Shown piece by piece: positions 33,285-45,600 of a DNA stretch of 64,000 nt (positions are counted from its first letter, which is position 1; the number at the start of each line of letters is the position of its first letter). A program made the translations under genes and the position numbers. The notes beneath the pieces were generated by a model. That model saw only the letters and a list, made by a program, of their open reading frames with translations, was not told where the DNA came from and made no database searches. This stretch comes from Ceraceosorus guamensis (taxonomy: Eukaryota; Basidiomycota; Exobasidiomycetes; Ceraceosorales; Ceraceosoraceae), in assembly GCF_003144195.1 (NCBI RefSeq), contig NW_020290042.1:62001-126000 (forward strand), read 5' to 3'.

Positions 33285-34714
33285 CTAGGGTGCCTTGGAT
33301 CCGATTTCGACTACCGCCGGCCAATGCTGAGCAACGTCGCGCGTAGCAGCTGGAAAGGGCAATTTCTGGATATCTCCAGGCAGGTAGACGTCTTGGCTCT
33401 CCTTGCCCGTAGCCAAGGAGCCATCCAAGAGCCTGCCGCTCTTGTAAGCATTTGCAGCTTTGCCCACCAGTGCTCGGATGGCGTCCCTCAACGAGACTGT
33501 AGCGCCGTCGGGACCTGGCACGTTGCCCTTGACCAGTATTGTCCCTGTACGATCGTCCACTCGCAAAACTTGCAAATTGTGCACCGTAGCAACGTGATTA
33601 CCACCCATTCTTCCTGCCATCCTGCCGAAGGGAAAAGAAAAAGCAGTGTGCAAAAGGGCGGAACATCATGAGTCGGAGTGCTTCCAAAGGCTGGAAAGAT
33701 GGGCCGGCCCGTCGCGAGAGGGACTGGAAAATGCCGACTCACTTTTTGCCTGGGAATACTCGACCTGGATCTTGATGCTGACCCGTACTTCCGTGCGACC
33801 TGTGACTGATAGACACACCGTGTGAGGCCCTCAGACCTTTGAATCCGTGACGCTTCATGGGACCTTGGAAACCTTTGCCTCGCGTGGTGGCCGTCACATC
33901 GATGTGCTGACCGGGTACAAAGTGGTGAGCTGACAAGTATGCTCCTGCCAACCAAGCCGGAGAAGGGCGCACGGTCCCGAGATGATTTGTGAGCGGAGCT
34001 GCTTTGAGAAGAGGTGATTGCTACCTCGCAGAACTCACCGAGCGGTACCACGGCATCCTTGGTGATCTTGAACTCCTTGATGACCTTCTTCGGGCCAATG
34101 TCGGCTTTGCGGAGGTGACCCTTGATCTGAGCAGTCACTGTGTGTGCTTTAGCGTCGACAGCAGCGACCTGCAGAGCAGTGTACGCGTTTGCGGGAGTTC
34201 CATCCTTGGCGGGGTCCAAGCCGATATGAGCCGAGATCTGATTCGAAGCGACCTGAAGTAGCGTGGCGGGTACGCATGTTCCATCTGACAGGAAAAATGT
34301 CGTCATGCCCCTTTTGAACGCTATGAGACCTACGCGACGAGAATTGGGAGTCCATTCGACGGGCAAGGTCGAAGAGATGGAGCTCGACTCGGCTGCGGAA
34401 ACGGCCTCGTGGGAGGGAGCGGGTTCGGACAGATCGGCTGCAGAAGTTTGAGCCGTCTCGCTGACGGAAGCGGATGTCGAAGGACTGGCCGTCGGTGCTG
34501 ACAGGATGACGGAGCTGGACATGTTGCGTGAGCTCGTGTTTGATGTGAAGACGCTCTTCGAAGATGAAGGGCAAGACAGTTCGGACGAGGCGATCGAGCG
34601 ACTCAAGCTCAGGTTTGCGAGCGCTGTGGCAGCGTCACATTGCCTGGCATGAACTATCACGCTGCTGGTGGCTCGTCTAAGACCGGTCCGTGCTGGAATA
34701 GCGAATGCAGACAT
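33285..34714 (-). CDS. MRPL9: Mitochondrial large-subunit ribosomal protein uL3m
   Basis: Three exons on the minus strand, 34714-34039, 33998-33743 and 33621-33285, encode 422 residues with frames kept. The start is [20 protein letters not shown]. The first 120 residues are a basic/Ser-rich presequence and linker. The uL3 fold begins at [20 protein letters not shown] and continues through [57 protein letters not shown] and [20 protein letters not shown], all signature elements of the L3 family near the peptidyl transferase centre. The frame is open well upstream to about 35200, but that extension is low-quality sequence, and 34714 is the first ATG giving a plausible presequence. The C-terminal 60 residues after the L3 core are an extension. 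Confidence 0.94.
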
Positions 34715-35110
34715 GTTTAGAAGACAGACGAGGAGGTGGGAGGGGGGAGATGAGAGTTGGAAAGGCAGACAGGAGATATTTCGACGAAGCTCGCAGTGGC
34801 CCGGACTGACTGGACGCGGCTGGAGAGGTGGGGGATGGCCGTGCAGGCTTGAAAGCTGCTGATCACAGGAATCTGTGAATGGAGTAGCCGCCAGGAAGAA
34901 ACGATGGTGCTCTCTGCGTGCTGGGTGCTGCAGTAACGAAGGCGTCGATGTCGCGCACGCGCAGGCACGCACACGAACAAATCCAAGCAAAGGTGCCCGC
35001 CCGGCTGCAGCATGCGTTGATGTCGAGCCACGTGCCTTCAGGTCACGAGCCTGGGCACACGCGCCCGCGGGGTTCTGGCATGGCCGGCCGTGTGTGCGCA
35101 ACCTACACCA

Positions 35111-35140
35111 CCATCGCCATCGCCATCGCCATCGCCATCG
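35111..35140 (+). repeat. (CCATCG)5 microsatellite
   Basis: Five perfect hexamer units lie upstream of uL3m. Confidence 0.9.
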
Positions 35141-36128
35141 CACGTTGACTATTGACCCACCACTCTTGACTCTCGTGCAATCATTGCGAACCATGCGCAC
35201 GCGCCTTGCAAATCATCGGCATCCGTCGATTGCCCACGATGAAGAGGACCGAGGTAGCAGTCAGAAGCTCGATGCTTGCTTGACCCTTAATTGTAACTCG
35301 TCTGGTCACATCCTGCAATCATGACAGCGATCGATCGCGTCGTCCCATGGCAAATGCCGGCTCATCAGCTGCTCTATCTGTGTGATGCATGCGCGTTCAC
35401 CAGCATTCACAAGGAGTCAGAGTGCAATGAAGGCCAGGTGGATGTTTATGGTCGCTTTGCATCATTTCAATCATTGTCCACGTCGATGCGGTCACCAGCC
35501 CTCGGTCGATCGAAATGAGGAAAAGGGCGGCAAAGACGCCGCCAGTCGTGAGTCTGCAGTCCACGTCTACGGTACGCTCGGAAGTCGTATTGGTCGCGGT
35601 CCGCGGTCACCGTCTGTCTTGTCGCGTTCGTTTCATGACATTCACGATTGCCTGGCTTGCGTGCTTGTTGTACATCGGCGCGACGAACGATGCGCCGAAC
35701 GGCCGAGGGATGACTGTCTAGACGCGCGTCGTCCACTAGTGACCTTTTCAGTGAGTAACAGTTTGAGTCAAGAGTATAGAAGAGTGTTCAGATTGATTGA
35801 GCAGAAACCCAGATCAGTCACGCTTCGTTCTCACGTCCGCGTACAAGAGCATGGCTGCCCGCAGTCGCGCTCGTGATTCGTATGATTTTCGTGCTCCTCT
35901 GGCTCTCAACCTCCCGCCACTCAACGCACTTATTGGTCGCCACACTCACCACTCGCTCACAAGCTCTGGATATGTATCAATCACAGAGCATCTCACAGGA
36001 TGCGGAAGCGATGACGAGTGGATCAACCATATGCCGGCAACCCTAAGTCAAAGCGGAGTTCGCGGTCGCGGTCCGACCAAAGATCAAGGATTGACTTGCA
36101 CTCAACGTATCAGTCCCACTCACGTACC

Positions 36129-36147
36129 AATCACGACACTCGTGATT
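36129..36147. repeat. Inverted repeat of the AATCACGA motif
   Basis: AATCACGA and its exact complement TCGTGATT are separated by CAC. It is the same motif family as the inverted repeat at 14634-14653. Confidence 0.85.
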
Positions 36148-36762
36148 GCTACTACAACACTTCTCGGTGCGGCGGTGCACGGAAAGTAGATGCCGGAACA
36201 ATAGGGATCCACAGTCAAGTGTCGCGCCAAAAATGATAGAGGTGCAGAGAGGTCACGCATAGGCTGATATCTCAAGGTCGACTGCGCCGGAACGCAAAGT
36301 TGGGAAACCTTTGAATGATCAAGAAGCAATTCATCAATTCGTGCTTCGTGATCGTCAAGGCCCCGAGCGTCGCAGAGGTGCGATTCCGCGGACTACATGT
36401 GGTGCTACATAATTTCTGCGTGCAGTCGTGGACCCTTCTGAGCGCTCTGCTGTGTATATGGGTGTGCTGCTGCTGCTGCTGGTACGCGGCCTTCGACAGC
36501 CTGCTTGCTGCTTGCTGGATGTGCGGCACAGACACGAGTCACGACTGTGAACTTCTTTTCTAGCGCCACCACACGAGATCAGCTATTCGCCCGGGGCGCT
36601 AGGCTTGGTGCTTTACCGTGCACCACCTGTGCGCATGCAGGAGTCACCCAACCGTGGTGTGTCCGTGGCCTGCTGAGCTGAGCTGTACGGTACCGGTACC
36701 TGCCTGCATTCGCGATTGTAATTAGACTTCTTGGTGGTGACGCTCGGATTGGTCAGCAGCAT

Positions 36763-36840
36763 TTCACGATTCGCGCTTTGCATGCTTAACAAAGCCTTTC
36801 CCTCGACACACATTCACGATTCGCGATTTGTCAATCGTGG
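36763..36840. repeat. Cluster of TTCACGATTCGCG-type motifs
   Basis: TTCACGATTCGCG occurs at 36763-36775 and again within ATTCACGATTCGCGATT from 36812, followed by CAATCGTGG. The cluster ends about 140-185 bp before the likely starts of the dehydrogenase gene. Confidence 0.8.
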
Positions 36841-37025
36841 TGGACGCTTGCAGCCTCGTCAGTCGTGGGTCGTGCATCATCCGCGAAACGCTTTAAGCGA
36901 AAGTCCAAGTCACCAGTGGAACCTTATACATTGGCACGAGCAACAAAGGACGATCGAGCTGCGCGCATCCCACACATATGTCCGCGAGTCCTTTACGGGA
37001 AAGCGTCATCCCTCTTCCCTCGAGG

Positions 37026-38707
37026 ATGATCGAACCCGTCGTACTCATATGCGGCACCGTGGTGCGTGACGTTAGTGGCAAGCTGAACATTGGGCCTGCG
37101 GGGCCCGACTTTGCTGACCGAAAGCACATCTCTTTGACACGCAAGGATCACGCCTGCGACGAGCAGAAAGACATTCTCGAGTCTGTGGGCACCGTTCATG
37201 TACGTCCATTCTAGCACCTCTCCTTGCGCAACACCCATCAGCCAAGGAATCCGGACTGACTGAAAAGTGCCGGGTATGCTTGCTTTGCTGACGACCGTCG
37301 CAGAAGCTCGAAGCGCAGACGAGGGAAGATTTCTTCGAGTCCCTCGCAGAAGGAGGTACTCTTTCAGGAGTGACGCACATCTACAGACATAACAGCAGTG
37401 CAGACAAGATTGGGGTGTTCGACACAGCTCTCATCGAGAGGTTGCCGAGCTCCGTCAAAGCTATATGTCACAATGGAGCTGGTGAGTAGGCTGGCTGCCT
37501 CACATCGATAGAAGAAAGATCTTTGCGTGGATCGCACCTCCCCATCCTTGATGACGCGTGACTGACGAACGAGTTGTAAATACTCGTCTGCGTCCCACGA
37601 CTGGACGCGACAGGCTATGACCAGATAGATGTGACTGCGGCCACAAAGAGGGGAATTTGGGTCAGCCACACGCCTGGAGCGGTGGATGAATCAACTGCAG
37701 ACGTAGCCATGTGGCTCATCCTCACATCGCTCAGACGGTTCGATCTATCTAATCAGAATGCCAAGCAAGGCAAGTGGAAGTCTGGCTTGATTCCCGGCAG
37801 AGATCCGAACGGCAAGACGTTGGGAATTGTAGGCTTGGGAGGAATCGGATGCGTGAGCACACACCACAAGTTCACGCGTTTCATCCTCCTCGTCTGGCTC
37901 ATCGGAAGATTGACGAGGACTGTTCCCCCCTCCCCCACTTTACAGGCCCTCGCTCGAAGAGCAGCGGCCTTTGGAATGTCCATCATCTACCACAATCGAA
38001 ATCCTTCACCATCTGCACCAAAAGGAGCAAAGTACATCTCCTCCCTTGCAGAGCTGCTGAAACAGGCGGACGTGGTAAGCCTCAACTTGCCCCTGAATGA
38101 CCAGACGCGAGGAACGTTTGGCAGAGAGCAATTCGAGAGGATGAAGCACGGAGCTGTGCTCATCAATACTGCCCGTGGAGGTGTCGTGGACGAGGAAGGA
38201 ATGCTCAAGGCGCTCGAAAGCCGGCAGGTGGGTGAAGATTCTGCTCTCGTGAACACAGACGCGCTTTCATCCTAGTCATCTGGCTGAGCTGTTGTGGTGC
38301 GCGCTTCGACTTTCAAATGCTCAAATCTGAGCAGCTTGGCGTAGCAGCGCTAGACGTCTTTCCAAACGAACCTCACATCGACGAGCGTCTTCGCGATCAT
38401 CCAAAGTGAGTCCAACTCTGGATCAGCCCGCGGAAGGAGCATTTTTTGGGGGACATCTAGCCAGTCTGCAAGCTGATCGCTAGACGATCCTTCTACGCCT
38501 CCCTGATTGCCGCGCCAATGTCTCCCATCTTTTCATTCCGACAGCGTCATCGTTCTGCCCCACGTCGGCACGCAATCCCTCGACACGGAGCACAAGATGG
38601 AATTGCAGACTTTCCGAAGCATCAGATCTAGCATCGATCGTCTCTTGCACAATGCAGACGATGCGGGTAAACCGGACTTTTTGGTAAAGGAGCAGCAACA
38701 CCTCTAA
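37026..38707 (+). CDS. D-2-hydroxyacid dehydrogenase (glyoxylate/hydroxypyruvate reductase type)
   Basis: Seven exons, 37026-37061, 37146-37199, 37304-37481, 37614-37852, 37946-38227, 38335-38405 and 38545-38707, encode 340 residues in frame. An ATG at 36978 in the same frame would add 16 residues (MSASPLRESVIPLPSR). The Rossmann motif is TLGIVGLGGIGCALARRAAA, split by intron 4. Catalytic elements are all present: LINTARGGVVDEEGM (Arg), DVFPNEPH (Glu) and LPHVGTQS (His). ICHNGAGYDQIDV and VSHTPGAVDESTADVAMWLI are typical of the GRHPR-like branch. The enzyme should reduce a 2-ketoacid such as glyoxylate or hydroxypyruvate with NAD(P)H; the true substrate is not known. The first intron is inferred from the fit to the family (it ends in CAAG) and is the least certain junction. 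Confidence 0.9.
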
Positions 38708-38998
38708 ATTCACGATTTCAATTTGCCCCAGCTTGCTCCAACTTGCGCCTCCCGCGCTATCTTCCGGCATGCCTGTTCGTTACTGCGTATCTTTATTTGC
38801 CTGCTGGAACACTTGCAATTTCAATGTTCACTCACGCCCCTAGCCCATGCCAAGGACGGACTAGGGAAGCCTTCGCACTGCCAGCACAAGCGAGCCAGGG
38901 GTTCTTCACAACTGTGCAGTCAGAAGGGGTAGTCCAGTACATTTCAAAAGAAGGTGAAGAGCGAAGGCTCGCCTTGAAGCGAGGATTGTCGAGTGCGG

Positions 38999-40213
38999 TC
39001 ACGCGGTGCGACCGATCCTGTATGTCTGGAAGACGAAGCTGAGCAGAAAGTCTCTCCATCTTGCGGGCATGAGCCAGAGGAGGAAGGCCACTGTGGTCCG
39101 TGCACTATGTTCCGGGACAGGAGCGCGTGGATTAAGAAGAGGTGCATGCAAAAGCTCGACTTGGAATCCCACACAACCACTCACCCGCTCAAGATGTAAG
39201 CTCGAGGATTCTTCTTTGTGACGGCACGTCTGATGTTCTTGGCAAAGACGTGCGCAGGCGTGTTCCTACCGATCTGAGAGTACATTGCTCTGTACTGGAT
39301 CATATCCTCCACATTCTTGTAAGGAGAAGAGTCTGCCACAGAGATTCCTTTCGCGCCCGCATCTCCAATGCTTGACTGGATGGCTCCTGGCGCTACCACG
39401 ATCACTTTGATGCCGAATCCTGCGAGTTCGCTTCGAAGGCAGTCGGAAAAGGCATGTACGGCTGCTTTGGACGAGGCGTAGGCTGCGGCAAAGGGCAACG
39501 GAGATAGGCTGCGAGACGAGAGCAGTAAGCTTCATATCTTGGCTAAATTGAACTACAAAGCTCTCCTCGACCTTGCGACGACGCTCACCCGGCAACGCTG
39601 CCCACATTGACCACGGTACCCGAGCGCGCCTTGATCATGTGCGGAGTGACGGCTTGAGTGACGCGAATAAGGCCGAAGTACTGTTCGAGACCGGAGTGGA
39701 GTGAGTGTCAGCACCGACAAGCGCGACAAGAAAGCAAATCATCGCCATCAGCGTCAGCTCCATCGCGGCCTGGGGCAGGCTGGAGGTCAAATCGAACTCG
39801 ATATACGCGAGGAGGTGTGACGGGGTGTGCGTGAGTGCGTGAGAAAGAGAGAGAAAGAGACTCACATTGGCATCAAATGTCTGCCTGTACCTCTCCAGCG
39901 ATACTTCGACCGAAGCTCCCACGGCGGTATTCGTTCCAGCATTATTGACCAGCATATCGATCCTGCCCAGTTCCTTGATAATGTCGTGTATGGCCCTGTC
40001 CACGCTCGATTGGCTCGTCACGTCCAACTGAACCCTCCACACATTGCTGGGTAGGAACCTCAAGGATTCCAAGTTGCGCGCAGTCGCTACCACTCTGTGC
40101 GTTTCGGCGCTGGAGAACTCTTTCACCAAGGCTGCTCCTATGCCGCTCGAGCAGCCCGTGATCACGATCACTGGTCGCTCATCCTCTTGGAAGGGCGAAG
40201 GTGCGAAAGACAT
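38999..40213 (-). CDS. Short-chain dehydrogenase, Ayr1-like (1-acyl-dihydroxyacetone-phosphate reductase type)
   Basis: Four exons on the minus strand, 40213-39866, 39680-39589, 39508-39185 and 39104-38999, encode 289 residues, all in frame. Classical SDR motifs are complete: TGCSSGIG at residues 19-26, LVNNAGTN, and the catalytic YASSK at 157-161. The C-terminal exon has a hydrophobic stretch (VAFLLWLMPARWRDFLLSFV) typical of Ayr1-like enzymes, which are anchored to ER or lipid droplets. Yeast Ayr1 reduces 1-acyl-DHAP with NADPH in phosphatidate and triacylglycerol synthesis; relatives act on other ketones, so the substrate is inferred. It converges on the dehydrogenase gene (291 bp apart) and is divergent from mS35. 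Intron 1 contains a GAGAAAGAGAGAGAAAGAGA stretch. Confidence 0.9.
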
Positions 40214-41308
40214 GATGAGATGGGAAAAGAGGCAGATGCGTTCGCTGGATGGGAACGAATGGATTTGGCGATGAGTGCGAACCGTGTAATCGGGAACGCG
40301 GAGCAGTGGGCAGGTATCCTCCGCGCTGGTCGTTTATACGAAGGTGAAAGTTTGCAGAGAAGCGAGAGATCGTTAGACGATGACAGTCAAGAGTGTCGAT
40401 CGATCCGTTTGCCGCGCCTGTCATCGCGATTGCTTAATTGTCTGACACTTCTTGCAAATTCAACGCCGTCACGCTTTCAAAGCTGTCACTTTCAGGCTGG
40501 AATGCTAGTACACAACGTGCATTCACAAATTGACGATTCCGATTCTTGATTTTGATTCACACTCAATTCAAACTCTTGGCTAGCGATTCCGTTCATTTCT
40601 TAGAGAAGAGCTATGAGTTGTTACATGCGCGCCCTCCGCTTATTCAAATGATCACTATGGTGCTATGTGGAGCTACTGTATACACCAATGACTAGCCGAC
40701 TTCACCGCGCTAGTCTACCCGGTTCCGAGATCGGACATGACGATCACAATGACTCAATGCTTCGATCGCGGTCAGCTTGTATCGGAGCATTTTGCTTGCG
40801 TGCCGATCTCAAGACTCCCCAGTCACAGTTATCGAACCCAAATTACGCAAATTTTAATCACGAGTCACAACAGCGTCTTGTGAGTGCGAAGACCCACACA
40901 CCTCATCATAGCTGCCCCACAAACAGAAGAAGACCGCGCATGCATCCGTCACGTGAGCACACGGCCAAGCGGAGGGCTGACGGGCGAAATCGATCACGTG
41001 GCTATGAAAACATGGAACGAAGGTGACATGCTTGAAGCAGATCGCAGCGCACCCACGAGTCGGCGCGAATCGCGATGCTCTCTCATTTCAGCTCTGCCAC
41101 TATAATCTGGTATTCAAGAGAACCAGACGGCTCAGCAGCAGCATCGCTTTCTATACCTCCGCACACTCGGCACCACCACACACATCCTCGCCTTTTTCTT
41201 TTGGCTTCGCACAAGCCGTCTGGCTCTGACTGATTGTCGGGTTTTGGAGTCTGATAGCACATCTAGAGCGCGCTGCCAAGCTCCATCACGACGCATCAAT
41301 AAACCGTC
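40214..41308. other. Divergent promoter region (SDR / mS35)
   Basis: No gene could be supported in these 1.1 kb. AT-rich patches with ATTGACGATTC and CAATTCAAAC-like sequence lie near 40520-40575, and TCACGAGTCAC near 40859. The last 100 bases before the mS35 start contain pyrimidine-rich sequence. Confidence 0.45.
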
Positions 41309-42335
41309 ATGGCTTCCTCTTCCTCCCTGAGCGTCCCTCTCGCTCGAAGTGCCCGTCCCATCTGCCACGCTCTTTCTCGATCGCGGGCCGCCTTCAGCAC
41401 TTCAGCACCCGACCTGATCACGGGCAAAGGAGTGGGAGGTCGGATGACGAAAGGACGCAGGGATGATAGCAACAAGGGCTTCGAATTGGAAAAGATGGGA
41501 ACTTTTGAATATGACGATCTGCCTTCTGGTGGGCATGCTGTTGTCCAAAGACAGAGGGAACTTCTCAAGTACTACAGATTGGCTGAACACGAAATGCCCA
41601 AATTGACCGGTGAGCGGAGCCTTGCCTCCATGAGCACGACCTGCCCTACGCAGTCATGCAGACGCATGACGCTGATTGCCCAACCATCGAATTCCGGCCC
41701 TTTCCGCTTCCTCTTTAGGCTTTGCGAAATCATACGAGCCCCCAAAAGACGAGGAAGTGATCCAAGCTCGTTCGTTGCACTATCAAGGCCAGATTCATCC
41801 CGCCGGTCGTAAAGTGGTAGTCACATCGCGCATCTCCAAGCTCTTGTCGTCGGGAGCGTTGCATTCGACCCAAGCGGCGCACAAGTTGAAATTGCTCGCA
41901 TCGACGCATTTCAAGCCGGACGACCCCATCGATGCGTTTGCGCTCAAGTCTTCGATGTTGAATGCGAATGCCAAAACTGAACGGGGGACAACGAGGAACG
42001 AGGATGGGGTGATCAAGATCTCGTGCGAACGATTTCCCCAAGAAAGCCAGAACTTGAGATGGGCTGCAGAGAGAGTGCAGCTCCTCTGCGAAGAGGCCAA
42101 TGTGAGTCGTGATGTCCAAAGCTTAAAATTTGAATTCAAGCTCACAGCTCACATGAGATCGTCTTTGGACTCCTTATCTCCCCTCCTCCTCGTCCCCAAC
42201 GCCCAGCGTAATCCTGACGAATACGCATCAGTCCCGTTGGATCCGAGGCAGCACCTCTCCAAGGCTGTCAAGAAGGGGGGAATGCCAACGAGCAAAAGGG
42301 TCACCATCAAGGATTTCCCTCAACACTGGCTCTGA
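41309..42335 (+). CDS. RSM24: Mitochondrial small-subunit ribosomal protein mS35
   Basis: Three exons, 41309-41609, 41719-42101 and 42207-42335, encode 270 residues, all in frame. The N-terminus MASSSSLSVPLARSARPICH with following Arg/Ser/Ala is a good mitochondrial presequence ending near RAAFSTSAP. Family elements follow: FEYDDLPSGGHAVVQRQREL, LKYYRLAEHEMPKL, the LHYQGQIHPAGRKVVV block and HKLKLLASTHFKPDDPIDAF. This is the pattern of the Rsm24/mS35 family. It belongs to the head of the mitoribosomal small subunit. With uL3m, 6.6 kb away, it is one of two mitoribosomal genes in the window. Nothing suggests they are co-regulated beyond their usual shared role. Confidence 0.92.
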
Positions 42336-42663
42336 GCCGCATCGACACGCCACTGCAAATTTGCATCATGCTTAAACGTCTAGGACAGCTCTTCTTTGCG
42401 TTTAGTCTGGACTGAGACGAACAGGCGAATCGCGAGACTCGAACGTATCGTTGTATTGCTCAGGGAAAGGCGCAGGGCAGAGTGCTTAGCTAGGAAAACC
42501 ACTAGTGGAACAATGTGACAGTGACATGTGGTGCAAAGTGAGCAGGGGCGAGGCGAGACGAGGCGGGTCGAAGCTGACTGATTTTGGGGCAGAGCATCCA
42601 TGCGAGCAAAGAAGGTAACAGGACGCATGAAGTAGCCGTCATTGCGATAGCCTTGCTAGACTG
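42336..42663. other. Convergent spacer
   Basis: These 328 bp lie between the stops of mS35 and the Zn2Cys6 factor. I see no gene. Confidence 0.5.
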
Positions 42664-45600
42664 TTAATTGTATGACTGCTGGTAAGGGTGCGCTCGCTGA
42701 TACCCGCGCACGTACGGCGGGAAATCAGGAGGTGGCACGCTGTTGTCCATAGGCGCTCTTGCTTGCTGCATTGACGGATGTACACGGTGAAACGCGTGCT
42801 CCGACTGCTGCGGGTGAGGATGATGTTGCTGTGCTTGCTGTGCTTGCTGCGACGCGTGCGGGCGTTGAGCAGATGGATACTGCGCATGCTGATGTGCGCT
42901 TTGCGGCTGGAAAGGATGCCCTCGCGGATCCGCTGCGCTGTAGTCTTCGCTCTGAACGTATCCTGCACCCTTGGACCACTCCTGTTGTCTCGCCTGGATC
43001 GCTTGCACTCGATTATAGTACTGCTGTTCCGAACCCAGTCCATTGTGAGCGCTGGTGGAAGGCACCCTTTCGCTGGAATGGGAATCGGAGACACCCCGTT
43101 CGTGTCCCCAAGAAGGCAAGCCTGCTGGAGAGTAGCTATGACTCGATTCGGCCTCACGGTTGCTGTCGTCGTCCGTGCCATTCTGAGCCTCTTCGTAAGA
43201 AGAAGGAGAAAGATCGCTGTCAACATTCTCCATGTACGTGGCGGCAAGCAGTTGAAGGGAGTCGGCTTGGTCATAGCACTCCTCAAATGCTTGGCCGTAC
43301 TGACGAAGACCTGAAATGATGCTCAGGATTTCTGGCCTCTTGAAGTGCGCCAGACAGTAGCCGGCTTCGCTCATGGCGACTTTCATGATTCCTGCTTCAA
43401 GACGCAGGTAGCCATTCTCTTGCAGAACTTGCGTGACCGCAGCCGTGCGCGTTGCCGCATTCAGCGCCTCGTCATAGATGCGGGCTTTGAGCGCCTGGGC
43501 TTCGACGATTTCAGGTGTGTCATTCTCCTTCCGCCGCGGCAGAAGTGGTCGTTTGAATTTGCCATCTTCTTGATGTTGCTCTGCCTTGCGCAACTCCGAA
43601 ATCCCAAATTCTTCGATGGCTTGAAACATGAAGATCCACACGATGTGGTAATTCACGTCGGAGGCTGCTGCCGTGACCGCTGTCGCGAAAGACCAGTATG
43701 CAGGCCAGGAGGGCGATGGCGCGCCAACAGCGCCCAAGTGTCTGCTTCGCCATCTCTCCGCGTGGCCAATCAAGCCCTTCAACCGCAGGACCGACACGCC
43801 TTCCTTCGCGACTCGGGGCGTCCAGAGGGAGAAGTAGACCTCTCTCATCATTTCCACTTGGTCCGTCGCGGCGCTAAGCCATTTCTGTTGCTCGATCTGG
43901 GCCGAAAGAGGATGCGGTCCGTAATTTTCCGCATTTTGCGCGGCGAACGGTGGCTCCACGTCGTAGTCCTCTATGCTCAAGTGTGGCTTGCGTCGGAACA
44001 TGGCAGACATGTGCGCGTCCATCATGCACGCCAACCACCATGTCATGGTGGCCTGAGATCTGACGCTGATGTCTTCTATCCTCGACACCGTCTCTTGAAG
44101 ATGCACTCGCAATTCGATCAAGTGCGTGAGCCCGCTGACGACCCAGGCACCGTTGCAATTGTAGAGTCCGCGCCTTGTGGGTCGTATCACCTCTTCGCTC
44201 CCTGACAGGCCTTGGACTTGAGCCTTGCGGACGTCGTCGATACCTCGCTGCCAGAACAGAGCTTGGATGATCAAGCAAGCTTTAGCATTGTCCATGGTAG
44301 CAATCCGATGAGCTTTGTTGCGATCCAGCACCTCCTGAGCCTTGACGATCAGGTCTTCTGCTATGCGAGACCTGCCCACTTTGCTAGCGGCGGAGCGCGC
44401 GGATTCTGCATTGACGACGTCCCTCGGCGCCGTCAGAAAGTCACGCAAGCTGTGTGGCTCTGGTGGGACGCTCACGTCTCGGACGGGTTGACTTCGTGCC
44501 ATCACAGCGTCTTTCCCTTCAGCGTGGGCTGCTGCTGCTCGACGCTGCTGTTGCCTTGGTGTCAACTGAGCAGCGGTTTCCTTGCGATCCGCGACGATGA
44601 TAGGTGACTCGGAATACTTGGCCCCCCAGGCCAAAATGACGGCTAAGAGCACGTCTGGCGGGTTGCCTTCCCGATACTTCTGTAGAAACGCTTCAGCGTC
44701 GAGGACCGGGTATCGAATGTGGACCAGCTTGAAGTACGTGTCTACGAGATCGTTGCAAAGATCTTCTCTTGCTTGTGTTATGACCAGCCTGCTTTCTGCT
44801 GCAGTGGTCGGGCTCAGCCTGCGCACGGCGAGCGAGGGAGACACAGACCTGCCGTCTCTCGCGTTCGCGCGAGTGATAGGTACGCCAACTCCTGGGTCGT
44901 ATTCGTTGTCCCTCAACAGGCAGAATCTTACCACAGGAAGTGGCAAGTCGTCCGCGATTCCATTGACACCCTCTCCGCTGCCGCCGGCGCCACCACTGCC
45001 AGCGCTACTAGACGTGACTATCGTAGCACCCCGCAGCCGCTTGGTAGGTCTCTTCGAACCGTTTGTGGCCAGCTGGATGTAGACTGTGGTGCATTCAATG
45101 CCTTTGCTTTTGCAATGCTGGCACTTTTGTTCCCCTTTCAGCTTCTTACATGCAACCTTTCTTGATCTACAAGCATCGCAGCTGGTATTCTGGCGTCGCT
45201 GCGGCTCCTTCACTTCGCCGGAGCCATCGTCATCCACTTCCCTCCGCTCGGCACTGCCGCTGCCACTCGGCCCATCGTGTCTCAGATCGTCGCCATCTGA
45301 CAAGCGGCGCGTGCGAGGCATTGGCTGAGCTGCAGAGAGCTTGCAATGTCCGGGGTCGTGAGTGGAATACGCAAACACGCGAGGCGATTGAGCAGCGTCA
45401 ATGACAGGTCCAAGGGCGAGGGTGGAAGTGGACGTGGAACTGTTTGCGGTGAGCGGGCGTCGATCTTCCGTTTGCGATCGGGTTTGATCCGACGACGTAG
45501 ATTGCGCGATGTGCGCGTCCTCAAAGATAGGTGAGGTGGTGATACTCGCCGACGCGTTTGGATTGCTTTGTTGTGCGGCGGTGTCTACCCACGGCGAGGA

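Larger units (their letters stand above)
34715..36977. other. 2.26-kb intergenic region
   Basis: No gene could be supported. It contains a (CCATCG)5 microsatellite at 35111-35140, an inverted repeat at 36129-36147, and a dense cluster of TTCACGATTCGCG-type motifs between 36763 and 36840, upstream of the dehydrogenase gene. Short ORFs here have random composition. Confidence 0.5.

Noticed and set aside
33488-35200. Frame reading 160 residues upstream of the uL3m start
   Set aside because: The upstream part is low-complexity noise crossing a microsatellite; the ATG at 34714 gives a proper mitochondrial presequence.
42759-44205. Long plus-strand frames opposite the Zn2Cys6 gene
   Set aside because: They are antisense shadows of a clearly conserved coding sequence.
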